DNA of 64,000 nt from Marsupella aquatica (Eukaryota; Marchantiophyta): NCBI GenBank assembly GCA_973895155.1, contig OZ316898.1, positions 930,001-994,000 of the forward strand, written 5' to 3'. Under the pieces are notes generated by a model that saw nothing but the letters and a program-made list of their open reading frames with translations, did no database searches and was not told where the DNA came from. The translations under genes were made by a program, and so were the position numbers. Below are positions 1-11,660 of this stretch, one piece after another. The first letter of the stretch is position 1, and every line of letters begins with the position of its first letter.

Positions 1-15
1 TGATTTTCATGACAG

Positions 16-180
16 GTTATCCTGAGTTTGGTGGGCCCTCCAGCAGTTGCTCTCTCATCATTTGCTATGGAGAAAGCTAAGGAGACAGCTGACAAAAATG
101 TAGGGACTTCTTCGGGTTATCCTTCAGATTCAGAAGAAGCTGAAGCAGCTACTGCAATAACAGAATTTCGGGATAAATGA
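16..180 (+). CDS. 3'-terminal coding exon of an unidentified gene (partial)
   Basis: An open frame of 54 codons ends in TGA at 178-180. It follows directly on a splice acceptor (AG at 14-15 after a T-rich stretch), and the same frame holds TGA stops before that acceptor, so this reads as the last coding exon of a gene starting left of the window. The encoded tail begins with a short hydrophobic run (VILSLVGPPAVALSSF), then turns charged (MEKAKETADK), then Ser/Glu/Ala-rich and acidic, ending in FRDK. It could be the end of a membrane-anchored protein followed by a short hydrophilic tail. I do not recognise the family. The exon is short, so the call rests on the acceptor, the clean frame and the plausible composition. 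Confidence 0.45.
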   Translation, partial: VILSLVGPPAVALSSFAMEKAKETADKNVGTSSGYPSDSEEAEAATAITEFRDK

Positions 181-3100
181 CGGATATGATTCTGTGTTTC
201 TTAACAAAGGATTCCCTTTCCGTTTCACAGTCTAGGTCGATTTTACATGTCAAAGCACAACACTTTCCATATCTCGCCAGTGCATTTTTCAGGGCTGTGT
301 TTGCAAATCATTGAGTTGTACTTACTCAATTCTAAAAGGTTAGTAGTTTCCATACTCGTCATGGATAGTCTCAGGGTAGCTTCTGGAGTGCATCCCTTCA
401 CTTCATTTTTGGGACCATTCCTGACATTTTCATCTTTCTTATATTCTTTGAATGGTATTCCATTTTGTGGTCTGCGCTGATTCCTTACAGCTTGACGATA
501 CCAGTAGAAGCATAAGACTGGTAGGCAGTGCGGCAGCATCCATGCGTCTCTTATGAGTTTCGTTAGATTGTATTTCCAACTACCGTATCAGGAAGATGGT
601 TGCTTGAAGCTTGGAGTGGACAGTGTTGTTACGAGAAAGTCATTTTCTAGAATCTCAGATCGTACTTGTAGGCCATGGGTGCCATCTATTGGCTGCTCGC
701 GTTCACAGGCGACCGTGAAGCACTGCTCTCACGTCTGAACAGAGTGTCACCGTCCCTTCCTCGTTACTTAATATCGTGTAGTGTTCGAGAGTGTGCTTTC
801 TTGTTGCTTTGCCCCCCTTGATGTTGCCGTTCCATTCCATACTTCTGGAAAGTCTGGTTTCTGCAATTATAACCCACTAGAGTCTTCTGCTCAGACACAT
901 CTATCCCTATGAAGTCTCTATGCTGTCCCAAAACGCCTCTTGTTACGGACCCATGAGAGGTCCCTTCCAAAATTCCTGGCACCAGAGCGTGCCACGTCAA
1001 CAACAACCGCAACAAACAAGACTCTTCGATTTTGTGAATCAAAATTACATTTTTTGGGGGTAAAGCTGATGTACTCTAAACTGTGTTAGCCTAGGCCCAT
1101 GCCAATAAAAAATATAGTGGGATGGAGGTTCGGTCCGACCTTGTAACTTTGGTTGCCAATGTCAATTTAGAGATACTATAAAATAGAATAATTTCACTGT
1201 AACTTTACTTGTAGTTCACGGGAAAGGAAGACGTTAGGGAGCAGCAGTTCAACTTCAATCCCCTTCTACTAAGTGGCTAGATTTTTCTGAGATCATCTCA
1301 TTGTTTCCCTCGTAATCTCACTTTTCACTACTGGTCGTCACCATAAAAGGTTTGGATTGAATGACTTTTAAGTTGATTATATTGGCACCTTTGGTCCCCA
1401 ATTTTCTTAATGAATAACAAAACAATTGAGCTTAGTTTTGGTATCGGATATTAATTTTATGTTATTAAAGAAAATATGTTATTAAATGAAATACTTCGTA
1501 TTTTTTTGTGATAGGGACCTACCTAGCTATAAATATTCCAAATAGGTCCCTATTACAAATGCCCACAATTAGCGGCACAAGAGTGCATTATTTATATATT
1601 TGGATCTGTAGCTACAAGTATTCCCTTTAAGTTGTTTGTGGAATTGTTTTCCTAGCTTTTCCTAGTTTTTCCTACCCGTTGTTATTGATTTATTTCCTGG
1701 TTTGAAATTGGTACCAGAATAGCATACAAACCATGCTGAGCCACATCTTGATTCTGTGGGTATGCACCAAGAAACTTGCATATCTTGATTCTATGGGTGT
1801 GCACCAAGAAACTTGCATAAATCAAACCTTTTGGCTCTACCAGCTTTAAAGTAAAAAATTCCATTCCAAGTTTGGATGGATTGTTATGTTGTTCTCAAGC
1901 TATCGCCATGGAATGTGACGGGAAACAAATCATTTTACTCCTAATCATGGGACAGCCCAACTACAAATGGATGCAAAATTTTCTCGTTAATATTTACCCA
2001 CATTTCTATCACAAAAAGAATATCATGACTGCACCTAAAACTTAAATTGAGAGTGCAAATGGAATGGATTGGAGGTGCATATTTAAAATCTCTGGTAGCT
2101 TTGCGTGCAACAACTAATTACTCACAATGCTCATTGTAACAAAATAAGTGCTATAATGAAAAACATGATTTCCGGTAGTTTTGCAGTGCAAAAATTATTT
2201 GAAGCACTCTTTGTAATAAGAGCACGCACTGAAAAAGAAGACTAAGCAACAATACTCCTGAAAAGTAAAATTCAAATAGCTCTATACCAATAAACTAGTC
2301 AAAAACACTCTTTACAACAAGAGCAATGATCTCTGAAAAAAAATGATTCGACTACAATACTACTGCAAGTTAAAATTTCCTTTGCCTCCGCAATGGAAAA
2401 AATATTACAATCCCGGTAACAAAAACAATGCTCTAAAAAAACAAGATTTTGTAACAACACTTCCAAAAGCAGGTTAGTCATTTCACAAAGTATCAATGCA
2501 CTAACTAGAATCTCAAGAAAGTGTGTTAATTGTTTTTAATACATTTGTGAAAAATTGAGTTTAGTTTGGCTTTAGCTTTGCCCCCTAGCCTCCTTCAGTT
2601 GGTTCATGAAACATTTTGCTGCTTTCCTCCCCCCTTTTACAAGGCTTATAAACATAAAAATAAATTAAATTCATTTATTTACCATTGAGCAAAATGCTTG
2701 AGGCAATATGAGTAAAATGTGAAGCCCTCAATCTTCTCAAAATTCAATAAGGTTAAATTACATATTTGTGTAAGAACCTAAGATTAGTTTATATTTTATC
2801 TTTTTTTTTATCAAAATCTAAAAAATATGGTTAGAACAACTATGTGGAGGGGAATGCGGGGGAGATGAGCATTGGAAGAATGAAGCTTCAATTAAAGTGC
2901 TCTGGCCAGTATCAAAGTATGTTTAAGACACAAGTGGTGACAAAGTTAGTGAAAGGGAAAATCTTTTAGAAGTGATGATTTGGTTGCATACAGTGTTTAT
3001 TTGGACAGAAATGTAAAGAGCAGTATCCAAGCATATTTTTATGTTTTAATCAAGTCCATGCAGGTTTGGTTTATTGCATTACGTCCCGACATTAAGTTCC

Positions 3101-3900
3101 ACATATCAGACTTCCCATTTTTTACAAATTATTTGAAAAAAAAGACTTGACCTCATTTTAATTGATTAAAAAGAAAACAAAAAAGACTGTCCCTCTCTTT
3201 GAACTTGTGGTGATATGTTTATGAAGTTGAATGTTGACGACCAAAAATACAAATAAGGAATCAGATTCTGTTCAAGTTAATGAACATTCTAATGAAGATG
3301 ACTCCTTTCGACCACCTCTCATGATGTGATTCTAAGTCATCCACACCGACAAAATATCCACTGACTACAGACTCCTTTGGTTTGTTACAACAGTATGTCC
3401 ACAGTGTTCGCAACTTCATCCGGCCCAAAAAGCTGACCTGTGGATCCAGATCAACAAGATCCAGATCAACAACCTTACTCTCAGACAGTCTTTACAAATG
3501 GAGTACAATACTTTGTCGGCAAGCTGTAACACGTTTTCCTTGCATGTAATTATGCGGCTCTCGAGAGTAGATTTCTTCGCAAGAAAGCGTTTCTTCCATC
3601 CCTACTGTAGCTCGTACACCTGCACGCTCTCTCTCCTGTGATTGTGACCCACTTCACTTTTCACCTATTGATAGAGGTGTTGCCTAGCTTTCTGTCTTCT
3701 AAGCGTTACAGCTGAATTCCTTCTCCAATTCATCTTGGGAACTGCAACTGATCGGGGATTTTTGCAAGGATTTAATCTGACTTGAGAATTCTCCAGTGAC
3801 GTCTCCTACCCTCTTCATCATTTCAATTTTCATCTCACTGGTTCTGCGATTTATTTTTCTGGCACCTCAGTGACCCTTTGCTCCTTTGCTGATATTGATT
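181..3900. other. AT-rich spacer, no gene seen
   Basis: The start probably holds the 3' untranslated region of the gene ending at 180. The rest has only short open frames with no family resemblance. A short inverted repeat lies at 1507-1557. The stretch from about 2100 to 2480 is made of degenerate, roughly 100-bp, A-rich repeats sharing the motif CAATACT followed by GTAAAATT-like sequence. No RNA gene or regulatory site was identified. Confidence 0.5.
1507..1557. repeat. Short inverted repeat (hairpin)
   Basis: Arms of 15 bp (TGTGATAGGGACCTA at 1507-1521 and its complement at 1543-1557, one mismatch) flank a 21-bp AT-rich centre. It may be the remnant of a small inverted-repeat element. No target duplication was recognised. 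Confidence 0.5.
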
Positions 3901-5415
3901 GACATCGACATCCAGAGCTGATGATACCTCATTAACAACGGGCTAGGGCAGATCACGAGCTAAAATCGTGAGAAACCGTGGGAATCTGAGGACAGCGGCG
4001 ATTCTAATGAATGCATTCCCATGAATCCCAAATCTCTCGATCCTCCCCCAACCCCACATATATGGATGGTGAGCTCCGGCCCGAACTCCCCGATCGACGT
4101 ATACACATTGGTCGACATCGGGGAGAACATGACTAGAGGAGCGAGGCGCACGAGACACGTCCACAGGCTAGAGAGTGCTAGACCGACACAGTACCGAATA
4201 AGGGTCCTTGGCTGCACAAGACAGTACACAATCATCGAAGAGGTCAACGGGACATCGACTTTTTTGTAGCTTTTGTTAATTAACTGCTTCTCATGATCAC
4301 GGCGGGATACTGCCAGAATACTCCCAGAAACGCCAACTTTCTGAGGAGTGCAGCTAGCCGAAGGCGATCATGGGGTGACTCTGTTCGACAGTACCGAAAG
4401 TTGAACCGTCCACAATTGCCGACCACTCATCAGGCCCGCCCGGTGCCCACCTACGACATTCCAGGTGGAATCTAAAAGCTGAACTTGGCTGGCAGACTGG
4501 CAGTCAATAGCACAAGTCACCCAAATTCCCATCATGCCCTACCATGTGACATTGTGGCTGTCGAACAATAATTTCAGGCACATATTCTCCTTAGTAACAG
4601 TCAGAAGTAACTTCTCCCAAAGCTCATGTTCCATCATATGACACTCGATCCTTCCACTTCGACACCGTATGAGTATGATCATGAAAGCAACTATGGCAAT
4701 TGGTGTATAACATTTTTAATGAGACGTGACGGTGCTTCAACGTCCCTGTCGAATCACCTTTCCGTATAAGTCGTGTATTTTTACATTATGATCACATGAA
4801 TTTTGAGAGAAATACGAAAAGCTGATTGTCTAGTACTCTACGGACATGATTTGCTCCCGTTTTATTGCTCAAATTCAAGAGATTATCAATCAGCCGACTC
4901 AGTCAATCGTACGCGTACAGTAGTGTGAATCATCTCACGTGTAGTAGAATTCTATGTCGGTAGTATACACACGAGGAAGCCTTCCTAGTTTGAGAACACG
5001 AGTTTCAGTCAGATATACTTCAGGTTTCTCGATGATGGCTCCCTATTGTACCATCCGACAGCGTTCTTTAACAGTGCATATCATAATGTACAACAAATTC
5101 ATGGATGCGATTACTTCTTTAGAGTGCGTTTCTCAAGTACAAGATTGACTGTGTCGCCACCAGGCGAGCTGACCAGTTGTATTATAACGGCTCAGCGCTG
5201 GGGGTCGCTAATTTTGGTCCTCTCGAGAAAAGCTTGTTTGTACTGAGTTTGAAGAGATGTGTATCTCCCACCCCCACCCCCAAGACTAGCACAGGGAGTG
5301 CTGTATTAGTCGTTCCCATTTCTTACCCGTGACTTGAGTTTGATGTTTGCAGTGGTCCAGTTAAATGTTCTAACCACTGGAAATGTATGAGAGGATTTTG
5401 TGAACGATATATAGT

Positions 5416-5630
5416 TGTGGAAAGGGACATGACTTCGTGGTCTGTATGTGCTAATATTAATTACCACAGGGAGAATTAAAGAGCGATACTAACGAACCAG
5501 CCTATAAGTGATTCCTATGTGTCTGGATAGGTGTGGAGAGGGACATGATTTCGTGCTCTGTATGTGCTAATATTACCGCAGGGAGAAAGAGCGATACTAA
5601 CGAACCAGCCCAAAAGTGATCCAATGTGTC
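5416..5630. repeat. Tandem duplication, about 116-bp unit
   Basis: Two diverged copies start at 5416 and 5532. Each contains GGGACATGA, then CTGTATGTGCTAATATTA, a CAGGGAGA segment, and AGCGATACTAACGAACCAGCC. The second copy has small deletions. The repeat is non-coding. Confidence 0.7.
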
Positions 5631-8358
5631 CGGGAATCTGTCGTTGTCCAAGTGGGTGTACAATAGTGAGGGACAAATACCGGTAGCTCAAGGGACAGAA
5701 ACACTTGAGAAATGAAGTGTTCTAAATTCTCGCCATCAGCGTTTGCGGCCGTCCCACGTCCCAAATAAAGCATAGACTAACTCATTGAAAAGGAAAGGAG
5801 TAGTACAGTACAACACTCACGAGAATCATGTACAGCATCGTACGCTGGCGGCCGTAACGCAGTGTGTGTGGGTTGTGGAGGTCTTCCTGTCTGTCCACAC
5901 TCAAGACTCCCGCAAATAGATGACCCCTGTCCTGTAAATCCGCCGTCCGGTACTGTCACCAACAAAAGAGGGGAACTTTGTAGATTCCGAACTTATAATG
6001 GATTACAGTGGTCTAGCATAGAAAAATGAGAAGGTGTGCAGCGTACATGGTCATTGTTAGGACTAGCGCGTCAGAAATAGAGGCCTGCTGTCCTTTCAGT
6101 ATTTTGGTGAAAGTAGCGCTTATTAGTCCACTGAAAATAGAAGCCCCGGATTTCTAACCCACTGAAATTCTCAAAAGAAGAGACAGTCATCTGAATTTGG
6201 CAACTGCAAAGTGTTCACTGTCCAGCATCGCAATTGGTTTGCCACCTGCCTAAGGATTCTGCCTCATCTCCCATGTGGTCTGCTGGAGCCTCCCGACAAG
6301 TGAGGAGCCCAAGAAAGTCCATCCTATCCATTTGTTTGAAATGGGTCATAGCACTTTGATCTGATGAGACGCAATCCTTAGCCACACCTATTAAAAAGCG
6401 AAAACTCAGACAGCAGCCGCTTGGACAAATCATTTGGGGAATCGATAGTGTAAAAGTTCTGCCTGCTGCCATGGGAGAGATCCTTTCTATCAAAAAGCTA
6501 TAATTCTTTAATTTATTATTGGTCACAAGTAGCATATTCTGTCGTTGCCAAAGTGGAAGTCCTCGCAGTGACATGTAGATTTCACTAAAGACTACTACGT
6601 ATGTTAATGTGTTGTTCACTAACGACCATTTTGGTCAAACTTGCAACGGATTAACCACACATTTTCCAGCAATGCTTTCGTGAATCAAATGAATATTCTA
6701 AACGGCGTGGTATATAGGAACTAATGACGTGGCTGTTCAAAGGACATGTGTAAAAGTGAAACTAATACAGGGCCGTTCAGTACGTATATTAACAAGGATG
6801 ATGAAATGAGCCGAAGCCTATCTGCCCTGACCTTGTACGTACGTGTGAACACTGAAAACCTTTCCATCCTGTGCTTGCATATATGTTTGACACAGTGAGT
6901 CCAAGAATATGTATTTTTAAGTACATGATTGAACAGACACGACAGGCTAGGATGTTGAGCAGAAAATTGTATGGTCGTCTCACATATGGCCCGGGATATG
7001 GCCCTGCCTAGGTTTGTTTTCAACTCGCCAAATTGAGGTCATCATTTGCATCTATTCCTCGCTCCGATCCCTCCCTGTTATCACTATATCCATCGTCATT
7101 AAGTTGAACGATAAATCATTCTGGAAGTGGCTTCCAAGGAATATGGTGCGATGAGCATGAAAAGTGATGTGGTTTTTGGTTGTTAGACCATTGATGATAG
7201 CCTCTATGTCAAGTGGAGTTAGTAATCAGTTCTTGTCTTTCCCAAGAAGCAGCAAGTACACCCTCCAATATCCATCGGGGAATTGGACAGGCTTTGAAAC
7301 TGGTTGTTCGCTTTGGTAACTACGTAATTCTTATGAATAAAAACTGATTCTTGTTGGTCACCTCTCAAGATACCATTCCTTTTTAAAATAAGTTCCCAAA
7401 TACCATGAAATTATCAATTTCAGAGACCAGAATACACCCCGCTCTCACGCTACTCTGCTATTTAGCTCTAAGACCAGACATACTTTTACGTACTGCCAAA
7501 CTCCACAATACACCAATCTCACATATCGGGACTTCAGCAACGACTCGATCTTCACATTTACTCGTCCAGCCTTCGTCACATTGAAAGATTTTAAGTGCAT
7601 CATCATGTTTCTGAAGGTTTCTCAGATGGGATTGGGCACACGAGGAGGAGCTCGCCACCACCTACTACTGGACACGGGAAAGGAAGAGACCACGAGCTCA
7701 GTAGGCCATGATGAGACATACCGAGATCGAGACATGCAATGTCGAACATCACGTATACCAATATTGGCTGCCCCATATCCCTTCACTCTAAATTTCCCTG
7801 TCTCTCACCTCCGCACTCACATATTTCCTTCAATCCTTTTCCTCATGCTCAACTCCCAGCTGGTGGTGCAGAATGATAACAATTGGTCAAGCAATTGGTA
7901 TGTTTAATCTCAAGTGCATGCCGTGATTGCACTGACTTTGAACCTAGTTCCTGTAATTTCCATTCCGTCGATATAGAGAGTTGCTGGCAATACTTTACCG
8001 GCAAGAGATCTCGTCAAGATTCATGCACAACATGCATGTACATCCCTTGGGAAGAACAGAGGGATCGATAGACAGAGGCGGCTGCTCCTTCTCGACTTCA
8101 AACTGGAGATGAATAGCTTCACGAGAAATTTCACGGCAAAAAGTCTCCCCAACCTTTCGAGAGACAGTGACTGCGGCTCAACGTAGGTACCGATGGCTGG
8201 AAGAGCCAGAGTCGGAGTTGACAGATTGATGGAAAGTTACTACAGGAGAATTTTTAAGTCACGGAAAATTACTCTAAAAACTTTATCCATGTCGTTTCAG
8301 GCAAAAAGCGCAAAGATCCAGAGGTGTCGTGGACTGGAAGGAGGCAACATAAAAGCTG

Positions 8359-8414
8359 GGTTCCCTTGGTTCCCTTGGTCTCCTTGGTTCCCTTGGTCCC
8401 CTTGATTCCTTGGG
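8359..8414. repeat. 9-bp minisatellite (GGTTCCCTT)n
   Basis: About six tandem copies of a 9-bp unit, GGTTCCCTT with variants GGTCTCCTT, GGTCCCCTT and GATTCCTTG. The plus-strand reading would give Phe/Ser-Pro-Trp repeats, but the surrounding frame is short and not convincing as a gene. Confidence 0.75.
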
Positions 8415-11329
8415 CTTTGGGATCGAGACGTCGTTCCTGGCCCATTTGGTCTGCTTATGAAGCTCTGTACTAGGCTGCTAGGTGAGTCAGATGGACGGCA
8501 AAACCCTGGATGATACCCAAAGAAAGAGAGCTTGTTTTAATTTCCCGTTACAGCGAGCCTTCTCGTGGACGGCTGTACTGCTGATCCTGACAGACGCCAT
8601 AATTTCGCATGAGAATTCCTATGACGGCCAATCCTGATATCGAGAAACAAAGAGCTTCTTTCTCTCTTGTGAAGGTAGAGGTGTTAATACCGAGCGAACA
8701 AAGGATTTGTTTATTCCCTCTTGCACGGCAAATTGTCGATCTCCACGTTCAAAATTGTTGCCGATACTGCACTATCTCTAAAGATGCAAACGACGTGCCC
8801 AGGGAAATCAAACGTTAAAGCAAGGGATCTGATTCTGGCTTTAGTGGCTCTCTGCCCGAAGCACGAACGCTAGACACACCAAGTCCTGCCGGCTCTATTC
8901 AATGACAAGGACTAGTTCATTAGACAGGACAGATAGTTGCCAGATTTCGAGGATGCTTGATCCTGGGAATCCATACTCCTAAATCCTGATACAAGTGGTA
9001 CGGGTCTACGGGAAGAGAGCTCAGCTGTCAGTCAGTCTATCCAAGCTAACAATCCTTCCTCTCTAATTGCCATACTGTCTACTCTCTTTCTGATATATAA
9101 AGAACAAAATCTTGGTTTATATGAAGAGGATCGATTTGCAACTGGCCACTCAGCACTTCTTCTTATGATCTCAAGCTAGGTGCTAGAACGTACATATCGT
9201 CGTAATCAACTTTTGCAATGACAGGTAGAAGTAGTGGCTACGGGCTCCACGCAGCTGATGCAGTCAATTGGGTGGGTGAGGTGGGTGTCTGAGACTTCTG
9301 AACCCTTCTCAGAGACTCTTTTGGTGGGGTCATTTTTCCTTAAGGGTAACACTGACTGTCCTTGGATGCTTTAGATTGTGGGGCATGGCCAGAAGTTAGA
9401 GGGTTGCTCACTGTGACATGGATTGCTCACAATCATGTTCGTTTGGTTCGTCATGATCGTGGTTTTCGCTCACATCATGATCATCAGGGTCTTCTATAGC
9501 TGGACCTGGTTGTTCTGCGCCAGTCGTCTGGCTAGATGTAGACGTTTGCTAGCGTAGAACTTGACCTGGGAATAGGAAAATACACATTTTTTCCAGGACC
9601 TACAGTAGTCTACAAAATTAGATGCCATCCATGCCCAATCTTTTCAATCAAAAGTTGCCATCTTAGTTGTCTTCTAGTGGGCCCTCATATGCAAAGTTGG
9701 AAAGTACTTTTTTGGCCAAAGTGTGGACTAGAGCTCTTGATGTGGTGTTTTGTTTCTGCCGCTCAGTCTATCTTGAACACTGGGACAATGGGCAACTCTT
9801 ACCTCATAGTAGACCACAATACGTACAAATTGTTTTGAATAATATCGATTGTTATTTGAATAATATTTTTGTTTATGTAGATACTCATGTTTTGGATGTC
9901 AAAAAGTGCACTCATATCAACCTGGCCCGTTTTCCAAATCGAATATTGCTAATTACGTGGAAGTTGATGTTTGGTTAGATCACCACTCAGACATGCCTCC
10001 TCCTCGAGAATGATCCTAATTCGTATTAAGAAAACAATCCATTTTGGCGTGCATGAGTTGAACAGCGTTGGTCTGAAATCTTACAACTACAGTAACTCAC
10101 AGCCTCGTTGAACACGAACCGACCGCCACACAATCATGAGAATAATGTTCCCGAAGGAATCAGCATTGTAGAGTGTACATGCGCGTGGGAAAGTCTGCCT
10201 CAATATCTGAACTCAGCATGCTTGACACTTGCTTATCCCGAGAACTTCTCGTAATGATCAATCCGATAAATCCAAGGTCAGAAATCAGAATGATGCTCAA
10301 GAACAGACTATAGCTCCTCATAATGGGGGTAATCTGACATCTTGTTACACACATGAGTGTCATGTTTACTGCAAAACGAGGATTTCTCTTTCACGTCAAC
10401 TCCAGATGGTCAGGCTAAGCTCATATAAACACTGATAAGGTGGGATATTTTCACTCCCGTGGGGTGTGACAGACACCCAATTCTTACGGTTTGACACAGT
10501 AATCAGGAGGGGAAAGCAACTCGCACGAATCTGTCACACGAGTAAATTTACTGACTGTATTGACATATATGCTGTAGTGAGGCCATGCTTGATTATGTGT
10601 AAGAGACTGCCTTACTGTAGTTGACGTGAAACAGAATGATTGCCTTTACAGTTCGCCCACACTCTACAGTAACCTACTCGTGTGACAACTGTCAGGGAGT
10701 TGCCAGAGTGGGATGAAGAACGACGGTGCAGATTGCACTCTCGTTCCAACAGAAGATCTGGGCCGTCCCGAAGACTCTGCACATGCACAAATGGGTTCTC
10801 CCGAAGGAGCACAATCCCAGTAGGTTGTTGACTTATCAGTGTTTAAAAACGAAGTTGGAAGTTACCTTGTGAAATGTGAATGGAGGGACTGTAGTGGGCG
10901 CCAATTATTACTGTCAGTATTGGCATTAATTGGGAAAATGATGCATTGGTCTCCGAGCATAACAACCAAATTGACAGATCCATTTAAAGGTGTAATGCGG
11001 TGATATATTATTACTGTAATCCATTTGGGGGTCACTCTAAACCTTAAACCAAATCTTCCATAACCAAGTAATTTGAGTCCCGATAATTGCAGAGCACAAA
11101 CTGACAATTAGTGCATGATTTAAATAAGGCTAAATAATTTAAATTAATTAATTAAATTTATCATGATATGGAGTACATATTATTCCTTATATCTTGATGT
11201 GCAATCATAGGGATGCCAGTAATTTGGGTGGGCTTCCTCTGGGTTCTGGCTCTTTCTTATGAAGCTGATGTGAGAGCGCCACAGCTACACTGTATGTACA
11301 ATCTAAACTGTTCACCAGAATTAGGGTGA

Positions 11330-11660
11330 CTAGCACTAATTTAAAAGAGCCCCCATGTTTAGAGTCTACAACACAATTTAGTGTTAGCTTCATTAACTTT
11401 GTGCTAGCACTATTTATGCGCACATGAATTAGTGTTATTGTGGTCTCAAGAATAGAAAAATTTAATGAAAAAATATTTTGAAAAATACACAACAATTAGT
11501 GTTGCTTTGGATTCAAGATCATCCATTTTTCACTAGCAATTCAAACAAAGCTGGAAAAAAATTGTTCTAAAAACTGACAAAAAAGTAGTGTTACTTGGAG
11601 CTAACACTAAAGTGATACTAACTAATTTTGTACTAACAATAATTTTGCATAACACTAATT
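11330..11660. repeat. AT-rich tract with dispersed AACACTAATT motifs
   Basis: At least six copies of a (T)AACACTA or TAGTGTTA core occur in both orientations within about 330 bp (around 11333, 11383, 11428, 11489, 11584, 11600 and 11650). A related tract lies at 48640-48840 and 49150-49200, where the context GCACTATTT is also shared. It looks like a degenerate non-coding repeat family. Confidence 0.45.

Noticed and set aside
6215-6619. 134-codon minus-strand frame
   Set aside because: No domain, unremarkable composition and no splice partners; length is within chance for this amount of sequence.
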